The notes: generated from the letters alone by a model not told the origin. A stretch of DNA of 64,000 nucleotides from Nitrospina sp. (GCA_024648695.1 JACAVV010000006.1:174225-238224); one strand, 5' to 3'. Counted from the first letter of the stretch, positions 37,476-46,906 are shown. Program-made: numbers and translations.

Positions 37476-37871
37476 TTAATTAATTACATTGTGACCCCGG
37501 TTGCGCATGCAATTTTTATAAGATTCTTCATAACGCTCTTCAGCGCTCAAACCTTTTTTGGCACCACCACCAATTCCCCCAGCCGCCGCGCCGATAGCTG
37601 CGCCTTGTCCAGGATTCCCAACAGCGGCCCCGATAGCGGCGCCAGCGGCGGCACCAATCAAACCACCCACAACAGCACCTTTAGCCGTTTCCTTGGCGGT
37701 CCCTTGAGAAGCCTGATCGGCTAAACGTTCACAGTCCGCCATATCCCGACTGATGTTTTGAGCATTGGGATCCCCATAAGTATCCACCGTTGGCTGATAC
37801 CCGCCTCTTGAGGAACAAGCAGAGGCCAGAAAAAGAGCCATCAATACTAAAATAAATTCCTTTTTTAACAT
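37476..37871 (-). CDS. Glycine-zipper outer-membrane lipoprotein
   Basis: The 131-residue protein starts with a lipoprotein signal (LVLMALFLASAC, lipobox ASAC with the acylated Cys about residue 19). Its middle is a glycine zipper of alternating G and A (GGLIGAAAGAAIGAAVG and GAAIGAAAGGIGGG), which can insert in or pack on membranes. Two Cys pairs in the mature part (CERLA and NCMRNRGHN) could form a disulfide. The start has a strong AAGGAG seven bases upstream. The gene is a single unit bounded by a clear terminator. Function unknown, possibly an envelope-stress lipoprotein. Confidence 0.85.
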   Translation of the reverse strand: MLKKEFILVLMALFLASACSSRGGYQPTVDTYGDPNAQNISRDMADCERLADQASQGTAKETAKGAVVGGLIGAAAGAAIGAAVGNPGQGAAIGAAAGGIGGGAKKGLSAEERYEESYKNCMRNRGHNVIN

Positions 37872-38010
37872 GTTTGTCTCCTTATGTTATTCTTCTTACC
37901 CAAAGAACTTTGTTGCAGTTTAAATAAATCTCTGAAACTTGTCAAACAGATTTAAAAATCAATTAATTACCTGATTTTCCGTAAATCGGAAAATGGAGTT
38001 TTGCTAACCC

Positions 38011-38583
38011 ATGGAAGAAAACAACCCTTTTGAAAACCCTTTATTTAAAAACCTGGAACAATTAAGAGAAGATCTGGACTCGCATTTTTTAAATAACTTT
38101 CAACGCATCGTTCCTTTTTCTGAAGCGCTTGGAAACAGGTGGAAAAAAGCGGAACGGCTGGGTTTTCCAAAAGGATGCAACATCCACGATTTAAGCTATA
38201 TCATAGGTAACGTCCAAATTGGCAAAGACACTTATGTGGGACCCTACACATTTTTAGATGGTAGTGGCGGATTAGACATAGGCGACAATTGCTCGATTTC
38301 TGCCGGTGTACAAATTTACTCCCACGATAGCTTGAAATGGGCGCTTTCAGGGGGCAAAAAAGATTATGACAAAGCCGCCGTATCCATAGGTTCTCATTGT
38401 TACCTGGGACCTAATTGTGTGGTTTCCAAAGGTGTGACTTTAGGAAATAAATGCCTTGTGGGAGCTTTTTCCCTAGTCAATCAAAACTTTCCTGATAAAT
38501 CAATTATCATGGGAGTTCCTGCAATAAGAAAGGGAACCGTTATCATTAACGAACAGGGCGATGTCCACCTTGATTATGATTAA
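38011..38583 (+). CDS. Hexapeptide-repeat (left-handed beta-helix) acyltransferase
   Basis: The 190-residue protein has an N-terminal helical part and then hexapeptide repeats from about residue 60: IIGNVQIGKDTYVGPYTFLDGSG, LDIGDNCSISAGVQIYSHD and LGPNCVVSKGVTLG. It ends with IIMGVPAIRKG, the typical cap of galactoside/maltose-type acetyltransferases. The catalytic histidine is probably in IYSHDS. The acceptor, perhaps a sugar of the envelope, cannot be read from the sequence. It is transcribed alone on the plus strand and converges on scpA. Confidence 0.85.
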   Translation: MEENNPFENPLFKNLEQLREDLDSHFLNNFQRIVPFSEALGNRWKKAERLGFPKGCNIHDLSYIIGNVQIGKDTYVGPYTFLDGSGGLDIGDNCSISAGVQIYSHDSLKWALSGGKKDYDKAAVSIGSHCYLGPNCVVSKGVTLGNKCLVGAFSLVNQNFPDKSIIMGVPAIRKGTVIINEQGDVHLDYD

Positions 38584-38600
38584 AGCCTGAGACGATTTTC

Positions 38601-39401
38601 TTACAAGTCCTTAATATTTGCAGGCAATCCACCCTCCCCTGAATCTTCCTGGTGATATTGGGCCAGTATTTCCGCTTCTGTTTCCTTGTCCGTTGAACGG
38701 TATACCCGGATGGTTTGAAATGCATCTGTTTGCTGAACCCGAATCAGTCCCAGCCGCATCAGCTCCAAAATAGCTAAAAACAGGACGATGACTTCCTGTC
38801 TCGTATTGACAGGAGTGAACAAGGATTCAAACGTAACGCTTTCTGCCGAGGATAAAATTTCCAGCACGTAAGTGATACGATCTGAAACCGAAAGCGTGGT
38901 GACTTCAATTTCATAATCTTTTTTAAGGTTTTTCTTCTTAATAATTTTCTGGAACGCATTCAACAAATCAAATGGGGACACATTCGAGATGTCTACCTCT
39001 TCCGAAAGGTCTGGCAGGGTCGGTCCATGACGGGCAAACACTTGCTGTTTATCGAATTCTTTCTTCCTCAATTCAAAAGCCGCTTCCTTGAATCGCTTAT
39101 ATTCCAGCAATCGGCGTGTCAATTCGACACGAGGATCTTCACCTTCCTCTTCGGTCTCGCCTTCAACTTCCTGCCGGGGCAGAAGCATTTTTGACTTGAT
39201 CCGAGCCAACTCGGAAGCCATCAACAAATATTCCCCAGCCACATCGAGATTCAGGTCCTGCATGATATCCAGGTACTCCATGTACTGCTTGGTGATGTCC
39301 AAAATGGGAACATCATAGATATCCATTTTCTGCTCCTTGATCAAAAAAAGAAGCAGGTCCAGGGGTCCTTCAAAAATATCGATATTCAATCGCCAATTCA
39401 T
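38601..39401 (-). CDS. scpA: Segregation and condensation protein A
   Basis: The 266-residue kleisin matches ScpA: LNIDIFEGPLDLLLFLIKEQKMDIYDVPI at the N-terminus, YLLMASELARIKSKMLLP in the middle, and a C-terminal winged-helix part with VTFESLF and VVLFLAILELMRLGLIRVQQ. With SMC and ScpB it compacts and segregates the chromosome. The scpB gene is not in the window. It lies 12 bp after rsmE on the same strand. Confidence 0.95.
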   Translation of the reverse strand: MNWRLNIDIFEGPLDLLLFLIKEQKMDIYDVPILDITKQYMEYLDIMQDLNLDVAGEYLLMASELARIKSKMLLPRQEVEGETEEEGEDPRVELTRRLLEYKRFKEAAFELRKKEFDKQQVFARHGPTLPDLSEEVDISNVSPFDLLNAFQKIIKKKNLKKDYEIEVTTLSVSDRITYVLEILSSAESVTFESLFTPVNTRQEVIVLFLAILELMRLGLIRVQQTDAFQTIRVYRSTDKETEAEILAQYHQEDSGEGGLPANIKDL

Positions 39402-39413
39402 GACAGTTCCTAT

Positions 39414-40148
39414 TTAAAGATCGCCCCACAGGTTTTGCAGAATGGACAATACAGCTATGGGGGCCGTTTCAGCTCTCAGTCTTCTGGGTCCCAAACTCAC
39501 TGTTTGAAATCCGAACCTGCGTGCTTTATCGATTTCTTCATCGGTGATGCCACCTTCAGGTCCAGTAAAAAAAACGATGGTTGCAACATCGGCTGTATCT
39601 AAATCCTTTATTTTTTGCCGGGTTTCTTTTTCCCAAATAGCCAGCTTGATATCATCTTCGCAAAAGTTTTCACAAAACGTTTCCAAGGATACTATATTTG
39701 GGCTGATTAAAGGAACCCGTCTGCGCCCGCATTGTTTGCAGGCCTCCTGCATAATGCGTTGCCAGCGGGAAATTTTTTCAGAGGAGGGCGTTTTCCCCGG
39801 TTTTACCACCGAGCGATCGAACTCAATGGGATACAGGGCATGAACTCCCAGTTCGGTAGCCATTCTTATAAAATGGTCGTTCTTGTTTCCTTTGATCAAG
39901 GGAAACCCAACATTGATTTTCACCGGGGACTCGGTATCAATCGACTCTTTACCCAGCACTTCTCCCAAAATACGATTTTTCCCCACCTCCAACAGCTTGA
40001 CTTTAAAACAGGATCCTTTGCCGTCCATCACCAAAATGGGGTCGCCCGTTTTCAACCTGAGAACGGTGTGAATATGAACCGCTTCACTGCCTTGAATCTC
40101 TACCTTATCCCCCGAAAAACATTTGGGCTCCGCAAAGAAACGGTTCAT
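39414..40148 (-). CDS. rsmE: 16S rRNA m3U1498 methyltransferase
   Basis: The 244-residue SPOUT methyltransferase begins with NRFFAEP and the HIHTVLRLKTGD PUA-like segment. The C-terminal trefoil-knot motifs FFTGPEGGITDEEIDKA and SLGPRRLRAETAPIAVLSILQ bind SAM. RsmE methylates N3 of U1498 in the ribosomal decoding region. It is packed between the HAD gene (3 bp away) and scpA, suggesting one transcript. Confidence 0.95.
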   Translation of the reverse strand: MNRFFAEPKCFSGDKVEIQGSEAVHIHTVLRLKTGDPILVMDGKGSCFKVKLLEVGKNRILGEVLGKESIDTESPVKINVGFPLIKGNKNDHFIRMATELGVHALYPIEFDRSVVKPGKTPSSEKISRWQRIMQEACKQCGRRRVPLISPNIVSLETFCENFCEDDIKLAIWEKETRQKIKDLDTADVATIVFFTGPEGGITDEEIDKARRFGFQTVSLGPRRLRAETAPIAVLSILQNLWGDL

Positions 40149-40151
40149 AAA

Positions 40152-40886
40152 TCAAATTACCGATGAACAACTTCTCAATTCAGGAACCTCTTCTAGGGAT
40201 TTCAGAATGAAATTAGGCTCAATCCCATCACAAGCAATTTCATCATTTCGATTGATCCAGGCCGTTTTCATACCCACTTTTTGTGCACCCTCTATATCAT
40301 TTTTTATATTATCACCTACAAACAAAACCTCTGCCGGTGCGACATCAAAATAACTGAGGGCCAAATGAAAAATACTGGAATGGGGTTTACGAAAGGGTAC
40401 TTCGCTGGAATAAATGGCGAACATGAAATAGGAAGCCAGTCCTGCCTTTCGACACTCCATGCGTTTTATAAAGCCGGGGTTTGTTGTATTAGAAACGATC
40501 CCCATTGGAATACCCATCGCCTGTAAAGCGTTGAGACAAACGGGAGTGTCGGGAAAAACTATTCGGGGTTTGAATACTTCTTCATAATACACGGTCAAAA
40601 CTTCTTTGATGGTGGCCTTTTCCTTCCAATCAAAAATTTCATAATCAAGAATGTACTCCAACACCTGTTGGTAAGTGGCCTCACGATGAGTGGTCCTCGA
40701 AATTGCCCTCATAGTATCGAAAATTTCCTGGGACACCTTGAACGCCTTGTTTTTATCAGAGAATTCAAAACCCTTCTCTTCAAAAAATTCACAAACTTTC
40801 ATAAAAGGAGGCAAGGGGTTTTCATCTACCAGATCAACCAGGGTAAACGCCCAATCGAATATTACGGCTTTAAATGGAAAGGTCAT
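40152..40886 (-). CDS. HAD-superfamily hydrolase with altered motif I
   Basis: The 244-residue protein has the HAD Rossmann fold and a helical cap. Motif I reads FDWAFTLVD: the nucleophile Asp is present but the second Asp of DxDxT is replaced by Ala, as it is in phosphonoacetaldehyde hydrolases. Motif II is GIVSNTTN, motif III includes the Lys of FRKPH, and motif IV is LFVGDNIKNDIEGA. The loss of the acid/base Asp argues against a standard phosphatase. It heads a likely HAD-rsmE-scpA operon. Confidence 0.85.
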   Translation of the reverse strand: MTFPFKAVIFDWAFTLVDLVDENPLPPFMKVCEFFEEKGFEFSDKNKAFKVSQEIFDTMRAISRTTHREATYQQVLEYILDYEIFDWKEKATIKEVLTVYYEEVFKPRIVFPDTPVCLNALQAMGIPMGIVSNTTNPGFIKRMECRKAGLASYFMFAIYSSEVPFRKPHSSIFHLALSYFDVAPAEVLFVGDNIKNDIEGAQKVGMKTAWINRNDEIACDGIEPNFILKSLEEVPELRSCSSVI

Positions 40887-41089
40887 CTTGACGATTTGTG
40901 AAGTGTTGTTTTTGTATCGAAATTGAATGGATACCCGCGCAGGAAACTCAATAACAAGGTTAGGAGGTACTTAAATAATTCAATAATTACAATAAGATAA
41001 TAAAAATTAGGATAGGCTGGACAAAACTGGAATTACGGAGTCGAACGTGAAAAAACAATAAATAAACCCTATTCCTTTTTGCTATAAGG

Positions 41090-41095
41090 TATAAT
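41090..41095 (+). promoter_or_regulatory. Candidate -10 box upstream of the DUF2284 gene
   Basis: TATAAT, a perfect -10 hexamer, lies 51 bases before the ATG at 41147. No good -35 box is found at 16-18 bp spacing. Low-confidence candidate. Confidence 0.3.
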
Positions 41096-41146
41096 TACAA
41101 GGTCATAATAACACAAAAATTAAGGAAACCCCAACTCGCCCTGTTT

Positions 41147-41692
41147 ATGCTCACTGAATTTCCAAAAGTAAAAAAGTTGGCCGCAAAAATCGGTTCCCAG
41201 AAAAAAATCATTGATACTGCGTACTCCCTGGGTTGCGTCAACGCGAAAATTATCCTGACAAGAACGATTTCTCTGGGTCGATGGGTGAAACTGCACTGCC
41301 AGTATGGTTGCCAGTATTACGGCACCCGTTATACCTGTCCACCCTGTACGCCGAACGCAGATGAAATGTCTGAGATTCTTCTGGACTACCAAAAGGCGCT
41401 TTTGATCCAGGCTCCCGAAGGAAAACAGGTTAGGGAGATTGTGGTTTCGTTGGAGGATTACCTGAAAAAAGAAGGCTATTATAAGGCCTTCGGTTTATGT
41501 GCCACGCCATGTGATTTATGCGAAGTGTGCACGCTCGATACCCAATGCAAATATCCGGAAAAGGCCCGCCCTACCCTGCAAGCCTGCGGTATCGACGTTT
41601 CCCAGACCATGGCCATCAACGGTTGGGAAAACGTTTCTCCTATCGAACCCTGCTCCGATTCCCATTCCATCGGACTGGTCCTGATACACTAA
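41147..41692 (+). CDS. DUF2284 predicted metal-binding protein
   Basis: The 181-residue protein carries the cysteine pattern of DUF2284: HCQYGCQYYGTRYTCPPCTPN in the middle and ATPCDLCEVCTLDTQCKYPEKARP toward the end, about ten cysteines in all. These likely bind an iron-sulfur cluster or another metal. DUF2284 proteins are found near corrinoid and one-carbon genes in anaerobes, but here the neighbour is a saccharopine-dehydrogenase-like gene 28-34 bp downstream on the same strand. The function is unknown. Confidence 0.88.
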   Translation: MLTEFPKVKKLAAKIGSQKKIIDTAYSLGCVNAKIILTRTISLGRWVKLHCQYGCQYYGTRYTCPPCTPNADEMSEILLDYQKALLIQAPEGKQVREIVVSLEDYLKKEGYYKAFGLCATPCDLCEVCTLDTQCKYPEKARPTLQACGIDVSQTMAINGWENVSPIEPCSDSHSIGLVLIH

Positions 41693-41725
41693 TTTATTTT
41701 TTCCAAAATTGAATAAGGTATGACT

Positions 41726-42895
41726 ATGGCTTACCGCTACGCCGTCATGGGCGCAGGCCGACAAGGTATTTCTTCGGCTTATGATCTGGGACGCTTTGGC
41801 TCCGCAGATGATATCATGATCATGGATATCGATGAAGAGGCCGCAAGGCATGGTGCCGAACGAATCAATCAACTGCTTTCCAATAATATAGCCCGAAGCG
41901 TTTGTGTCGATGCCAGCGATTTGCCTTCTGTAAAAAAACACCTGCAAGGGGTGCATTCGACGGTCAGCGCCGTTCCATACTTCTTTAACCTGGAATTGAC
42001 GCAGGTGGCGATTGAAGTGGGATCCAATTTTTGTGACCTGGGCGGAAACACGCAAATCGTTCGCGATCAACTCAAATTAAACAACCCGGCGAAAGAGGCC
42101 AATATCAGCATCACCCCCGATTGTGGTCTGGGACCGGGACTGAACGTATCCATGGCCGTCCACGCTATGGATTTTCTGGACCAGCCCGAGGAAGTGTTTA
42201 TCTGGGACGGCGGACTTCCGCAGAACCCGATCCCTCCCTGGAACTATCAACTGACCTTTCACATTAACGGCCTCACAAATGAATATTTTGGCGACGCCTT
42301 TTTCCTGAGAAATTGGAAAGTCAGCCCCATACCCGGATTAACCGAGCTGGAAACTCTAAGTTTCCCCGATCCGCTGGGCCAGCTCGAAGCGGCGGTCACC
42401 ACAGGCGGACTGTCCACTGCTCCGTGGACCTTCGAAGGAAAATTAAAAACACTGGAAAACAAAACCCTGCGCTATCCCGGTCACTGGAAAACCTTTCAGG
42501 CCTACAAGGAACTGGGACTGTTCGAAGAAAAACCGATTCCGGTTAACGGACAGGATGTAGCGCCCCGAGACTTGTTCCACACCTTGCTGGAACCAAAAAT
42601 CCGTGCTGAACGGATCAGGGACATCTGCATCATCCGCGTCGAATGTAGAGGACTCAAAGACAATAATCCTGCAGTATGCACCCTCGACCTGATAGAAACC
42701 TATGACGAAACCACAGGTTTCACAGCCATGGAAAAACTCACCGGTTGGCACGCTTCAATCATAGCCATCCTGGGGGCAAAAGGCCAACTTCCGAAAGGTG
42801 CCGTCCCCGTCGAATTGGCACTACCTGGCCATCTGCTCCAAAATGAAGCCAATCTCCGAAACTGGCAGATAAAAAATCAATTCAGCTGGCATTAA
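41726..42895 (+). CDS. Saccharopine-dehydrogenase-like oxidoreductase
   Basis: The protein has 389 residues from the ATG at 41726, which has AAGG at better spacing than the ATG at 41720. The Rossmann fold opens with YAVMGAGRQG (GxGxxG type) and an acidic residue after strand beta 2 (MIMDIDEEAA), suggesting NAD preference. STVSAVPYFFNLELTQVAIE, DLGGNT and PDCGLGPGLNVSMA are shared by saccharopine dehydrogenase and lysine dehydrogenase-like enzymes. The actual substrate is unclear. Its 3-prime end overlaps the convergent phosphatase-family gene by 14 bp. Confidence 0.88.
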   Translation: MAYRYAVMGAGRQGISSAYDLGRFGSADDIMIMDIDEEAARHGAERINQLLSNNIARSVCVDASDLPSVKKHLQGVHSTVSAVPYFFNLELTQVAIEVGSNFCDLGGNTQIVRDQLKLNNPAKEANISITPDCGLGPGLNVSMAVHAMDFLDQPEEVFIWDGGLPQNPIPPWNYQLTFHINGLTNEYFGDAFFLRNWKVSPIPGLTELETLSFPDPLGQLEAAVTTGGLSTAPWTFEGKLKTLENKTLRYPGHWKTFQAYKELGLFEEKPIPVNGQDVAPRDLFHTLLEPKIRAERIRDICIIRVECRGLKDNNPAVCTLDLIETYDETTGFTAMEKLTGWHASIIAILGAKGQLPKGAVPVELALPGHLLQNEANLRNWQIKNQFSWH

Positions 42896-43859
42896 CTTTA
42901 TCCATATTTAATGAAAAATCCACAATCACTGGATAGTGGTCGGAATCTACATTGGGGCCAATATTGCGCGCATGGATGTTAATGTCTTTTGTAACGAAAC
43001 AATGGTCCAGGGGAATCCAGAATAAGGGCATGGAAGTGGGCCATGAGGGTTGAATGCCAATCCCTTTTTGCGAATCGTTCAATCCGGTTTTGGCGATGAA
43101 ATCCTGGAAGTAAGGTGACCACGGGGTCAGGTTAAAATCGCCCATCACCATTTTTGTTCCTTTGGTGGATATTATTAGATTGGCCAGGTCCTCCAGACCG
43201 TCGTTGCGGTCTTTTGAAAAGGCGGCGTTGAATGGGGGTTTCAGGTGAGTGCCTATCAGGGACAAGGTGTGACCATTCAGATCCAGTCTTGCCACTAATA
43301 CCGGAATGTCGCCATTCATCGTGAAGACATCCACTTTTTTTAACGGGATTTTGCTAAACACACCGATGCCGAATGCGTCTTCCCGCGCAAATGTTTTGAA
43401 ATAAGGATACCGGGAAAACACCTGACCCGCCTTTCGCACCCAGAAGGGACTTAACTCTTCCAACATGATGACATCGGGTCGCGCAGAATCCACAAGTTTA
43501 TGTACTTTATCGAAAGCCAGATTGGCCACATTCAGGTTGAGGTTCATGGCCCTGAAAACTGCACCAGTTTTTGAGATGGCGGTTTGGCTGGAATAGTAGG
43601 GCAGAATCAGCCACAGGTTCAACATGGCCACGAGGATAAAAAAAACCGAACTGCGGCGGCGTTTTCCCCAGAACCCGACCAATGCCCCCAACCCTAAAAG
43701 CAAAAAATACTGCGGTCTGAAATGGCTGGCGATATCGAAGACCCACCAGCTTTTTCCGAAGAACCCCATTAGGGTCAGAGCCACGAGGAATAGTTGCAAC
43801 CCTATTAGAAGCCTCCATAGAAATGAAAGCCGAATTTCTAACTGGAAAGGTTTGGTCAA
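42882..43859 (-). CDS. Endonuclease/exonuclease/phosphatase-family protein with membrane spans
   Basis: The 325-residue protein begins with about three transmembrane segments (LIGLQLFLVALTLMGFF, HFRPQYFLLLGLGALVGFW and SVFFILVAMLNLWLILPYY). An EEP-fold domain follows with MNLNLNVANLAFDKV, DVIMLEEL (metal Glu), GTHLKPPF, MGDFNLTPWS and a final SDHYPVIVDF. This is the DNase I-like order of catalytic residues, with the active site probably periplasmic. The start is a TTG (43857-43859) in a 4-base overlap with the serB stop, so it is probably translated by coupling. Such proteins are often of unknown substrate. Confidence 0.88.
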   Translation of the reverse strand: MTKPFQLEIRLSFLWRLLIGLQLFLVALTLMGFFGKSWWVFDIASHFRPQYFLLLGLGALVGFWGKRRRSSVFFILVAMLNLWLILPYYSSQTAISKTGAVFRAMNLNLNVANLAFDKVHKLVDSARPDVIMLEELSPFWVRKAGQVFSRYPYFKTFAREDAFGIGVFSKIPLKKVDVFTMNGDIPVLVARLDLNGHTLSLIGTHLKPPFNAAFSKDRNDGLEDLANLIISTKGTKMVMGDFNLTPWSPYFQDFIAKTGLNDSQKGIGIQPSWPTSMPLFWIPLDHCFVTKDINIHARNIGPNVDSDHYPVIVDFSLNMDKVNAS

Positions 43860-45079
43860 GAGGATATGCTTACGATTTCATGGAGTTCTTTGAGGTCTTT
43901 GCCGTTGATGCCCAGGAAGTACAGAATCAGTTGCAAATTGGAGATATTAATACTGGCTCGGGCGTGTTTCTGGACAATGGGTTTGGCGTTGAAGGCGATG
44001 CCGAGTCCGGCCTGCGCCAACATATGGATATCATTGGCACCGTCCCCAACGGCCACTACCTGGCGCACCGACAGGCCCTCTTTTCGGGCCAGGTCTTTTA
44101 AGATGCGTTCTTTACCCTTGGCATCAATGATCTCGCCGGTGACTTCACCGGTCAATTTGCCATTTTCAATTTTAAGCTGGTTAGCAAAGCCGTAATTCAA
44201 TCGATACCTGCGTTTCAATCGGTCAATGAAAAACTGGAATCCACCGCTGACAATGGCAACCTTATAACCCAGGTGATGCAGAATACGCACCAGGTCTTCG
44301 GCCCCAGGCGTGAGCGGAATGCGCTTCGACAATTGATTCAATTTGCTAACGGGTAATCCTTTTAACAAAGCGACGCGTTTCTTCAAAGCTGTTTTGAAAT
44401 TGATCTCCCCGGCCATGGCCTTTTCGGTGAGGGCCACCATCTTCTCCTCCACGCCAGCGAGTTTTCCCATTTCATCGATCACCTCGCATTGCAAAAAAGT
44501 CTTGTCGGCATCCAGCACAATCAGGCGTTTATTGCGGCGGAACAGGGTGTCCTCCTGCACGGCAATATCCACTTGATGAGTTTCTTTGAAGCGGACCATT
44601 TCGTTCAACACATCCAGGACCGGCATGAGCTTGCGCGTGCCGATAACCAACTCAATTACATGATATGTGCTGTAATCCAGTTGCTCTATGCGAAGGATAT
44701 TGATATCGAGGGAAGCGAATGTACGGGTGATTTCCAAAAGTGCAGGTGCATCGATTCGCCAACCCACCAGGGTGATGACATGGCGGTGTTTGTATTCGAT
44801 TTCCACCTCGGCCAGGGAGTCGCCAGAGTAGACATTGAATTTTGACCCTGACGCACGGCCATATTCAGCCAGACTTTCTTTGAGGGGTTTCAGGGAATTG
44901 GATTCCGGACCTTCAAGCAGTAAAGACAGGTTCAAAAGTCCGTTAAACACGAACTGTTTGATATCCATAACATTCCACTGCAGTGGAATCATACGCTCGA
45001 TAATTTCGGCTAAAATTCCTGGTTGGTCGTCACCTGAAACGTGAACGTGAGCCAGACGGTTTCCTGAGGAAGGTATCAT
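43856..45079 (-). CDS. serB: Phosphoserine phosphatase with N-terminal ACT domains
   Basis: From the ATG at 45077-45079, 5 bp after the upstream stop, the protein has about 407 residues. Two ACT-like domains (HVHVSGDDQPGILAEIIERM and VITLVGWRIDAPALLEITRTF) precede an HAD phosphatase. The phosphatase has VLDADKTFLQCEVIDEM (nucleophile Asp190, second Asp192), GAEDLVRILHHLGYKVAIVSGGFQFF and VGDGANDIHML. This is the SerB2-like form, which makes serine and is commonly feedback-controlled by the ACT domains. Motif I has Lys where most SerB proteins have Ser after the second Asp. The adjacent small LRR gene lies just upstream. Confidence 0.93.
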   Translation of the reverse strand: MIPSSGNRLAHVHVSGDDQPGILAEIIERMIPLQWNVMDIKQFVFNGLLNLSLLLEGPESNSLKPLKESLAEYGRASGSKFNVYSGDSLAEVEIEYKHRHVITLVGWRIDAPALLEITRTFASLDINILRIEQLDYSTYHVIELVIGTRKLMPVLDVLNEMVRFKETHQVDIAVQEDTLFRRNKRLIVLDADKTFLQCEVIDEMGKLAGVEEKMVALTEKAMAGEINFKTALKKRVALLKGLPVSKLNQLSKRIPLTPGAEDLVRILHHLGYKVAIVSGGFQFFIDRLKRRYRLNYGFANQLKIENGKLTGEVTGEIIDAKGKERILKDLARKEGLSVRQVVAVGDGANDIHMLAQAGLGIAFNAKPIVQKHARASINISNLQLILYFLGINGKDLKELHEIVSISS

Positions 45080-45084
45080 CACTC

Positions 45085-45540
45085 TTAATCTCGCGGCTTG
45101 TACCGCCACCCTTCCCTTTTTTTACAGGACCAGCCGTCGTGGACCTGAAACGTTTGCAATCCCTCAAGTGTTTCGGAATTGAACAGAGCCAGAAGCCCGT
45201 GGCCCTCAATGGGGTTGTCCTTCAAATGCAGGCGTTTCAGTTTTTTCAAATAGGGCGATTTAGACAGCGCGAAGAGTCCCTTGTCTGTCACTCCGTTCTT
45301 GTTCAAGTTCAAGTACTGAACATTTTCCAAGAGGGCGCAGGCGGCTAAATTCTCGACACCCTCATCGCCAAGATTGTTATCATCCATATCGAGCCAGGAC
45401 ACTTCTTGCAGGCGCGGACTGCTCCAAAGCAGGCGTGCTTCTTCCGGTTCCAGGTCCAGTCCCGAGACCATTAACTGATTGCCGCGAATACGGCCTTTAA
45501 AAATGAGTTCCACATCATCAAATTTTTGCCTTACTGACAT
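45085..45540 (-). CDS. Small leucine-rich-repeat protein
   Basis: The protein has 151 residues from the ATG at 45538-45540; a TTG one codon earlier is possible. It contains about four LRRs of the ribonuclease-inhibitor class (EVSWLDMDDNNLGDEGVENLAAC, VQYLNLNKNGVTDKGLFALSKS, and so on). A short basic C-terminal tail rich in Trp and Lys (WSCKKREGWRYKPRD) follows. No signal peptide is present. It is one of three proteins of this LRR class in the window. The gene ends 5 bp before serB and is probably in the same transcript. Function unknown. Confidence 0.78.
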   Translation of the reverse strand: MSVRQKFDDVELIFKGRIRGNQLMVSGLDLEPEEARLLWSSPRLQEVSWLDMDDNNLGDEGVENLAACALLENVQYLNLNKNGVTDKGLFALSKSPYLKKLKRLHLKDNPIEGHGLLALFNSETLEGLQTFQVHDGWSCKKREGWRYKPRD

Positions 45541-45610
45541 CAAACACGTTCCTTTACCTGGTTATAAGATTGCTTTTTATCAAATAATAAAGAAGATCAA
45601 TTTAGTACCA

Positions 45611-46906
45611 TTAGGATTTCCGGTCAAGCCTCCATTTTTCCGGAAGGTATTGAACGCCCTCCATTTCATCCGGCAAATAATTTTGTTCAACATAATTTCC
45701 CGGATAATCGTGAGGGTATTTATAATCGACTCCATATCCGTATTTTTTGGCATCCCGGTAATGCGCGTCTTTCAAGTGATCTGGGACCGGAAAAGACAAT
45801 CCCTTTTGTTCGATATCACCCATAGCCTTGTCGATAGCCGAGACTGCCGTATTGTCCTTGGGCGCGCGGGCCACATACAGCACGGCCTGCGACAAGGGAA
45901 TCCTGGCTTCGGGCAATCCCAGATAATCAACGGCCTGGGCGGCGGCCATGGCAATCACCAGCGCCTGGGGATCAGCCAGGCCAACATCTTCCGCGGCACA
46001 AACGACCAAGCGGCGCACAATAAACCTGGGATCCTCTCCCCCAGCCAGCATTTTGGCAAGCCAGTAAATGGAGGCATCCGGATCCGATCCCCGTAGGCTT
46101 TTTTGAAAGGCGGAAGCATGATCGTAATGTTCCGTACCGCCCTTTTCGTACAGCACAGCAGACTTCTGAATCACACTCCGGACTCGGTCCACACTGATTT
46201 CAGCAGAATCCCCGGTTTCCTCCATCGCGAGAAAGCAGGACGCTTCCAAAACGTTCAGCGCCCTTCGCGCATCGCCGTTGGCAAAATGAATGATTAAGTT
46301 AAAAGCGTCTTCGGATATCGTCACAGGAAATTCAGCCAGTCCAGCGGCGGAATCCGCCAGCGCTCTGTCCATGATCGCACGAATGGATTCGGCGGATAAA
46401 TAATTCAACCGAAAAATCTGGCACCGTGACCGAAGTGCCGGAATCACTTCCAGAGACGGGTTTTCTGTGGTGGAGCCCACTAGCCGGAGGGTTCCGTTTT
46501 CGATGTCCGGTAAAATAGCATCTTGCTGAGCTTTGTTGAAGCGGTGAATTTCATCGATAAACAAGACACTGCGTTTTCCAAGTGATTTCAAGTTTTTTCG
46601 GGCAGAACTGATCACCTTCCTTATATCAGCAACCCCGGAACTGACGGCGCTGATTTCGAAAAAGGCACTTTGTGTGACACGAGCAAGTATCTGCGCCAGC
46701 GTAGTTTTACCCGAACCAGGCGGACCCCACAATATGAAGGAGATTCCGGAATCATGCTCAATCAGTTTCCGCAGAGCCGCGTCCTTCCCCAACAGGTGAT
46801 CCTGGCCCAGGAAATTCTCAAAACTCCTGGGGCGCATGCGGTCAGCCAAAGGGGCTTTGTTTGCGGGAACTGACTTTTCTTCTTTAAATTCGGGAAACAG
46901 TTCCAT
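45611..46906 (-). CDS. rarA: Replication-associated recombination protein A (RarA/MgsA)
   Basis: The 431-residue AAA+ ATPase begins LADRMRPRSFENFLGQDHLLG and has Walker A GPPGSGKTT (residues 61-69) and the Walker B-type LFIDEIHRFNKAQQDAILP. SVDRVRSVIQKSAVLYEKGG and the C-terminal DYKYPHDYPGNYVEQNYLP are RarA signatures. It acts at stalled replication forks. The next gene upstream on this strand ends immediately before its ATG. Confidence 0.96.
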   Translation of the reverse strand: MELFPEFKEEKSVPANKAPLADRMRPRSFENFLGQDHLLGKDAALRKLIEHDSGISFILWGPPGSGKTTLAQILARVTQSAFFEISAVSSGVADIRKVISSARKNLKSLGKRSVLFIDEIHRFNKAQQDAILPDIENGTLRLVGSTTENPSLEVIPALRSRCQIFRLNYLSAESIRAIMDRALADSAAGLAEFPVTISEDAFNLIIHFANGDARRALNVLEASCFLAMEETGDSAEISVDRVRSVIQKSAVLYEKGGTEHYDHASAFQKSLRGSDPDASIYWLAKMLAGGEDPRFIVRRLVVCAAEDVGLADPQALVIAMAAAQAVDYLGLPEARIPLSQAVLYVARAPKDNTAVSAIDKAMGDIEQKGLSFPVPDHLKDAHYRDAKKYGYGVDYKYPHDYPGNYVEQNYLPDEMEGVQYLPEKWRLDRKS

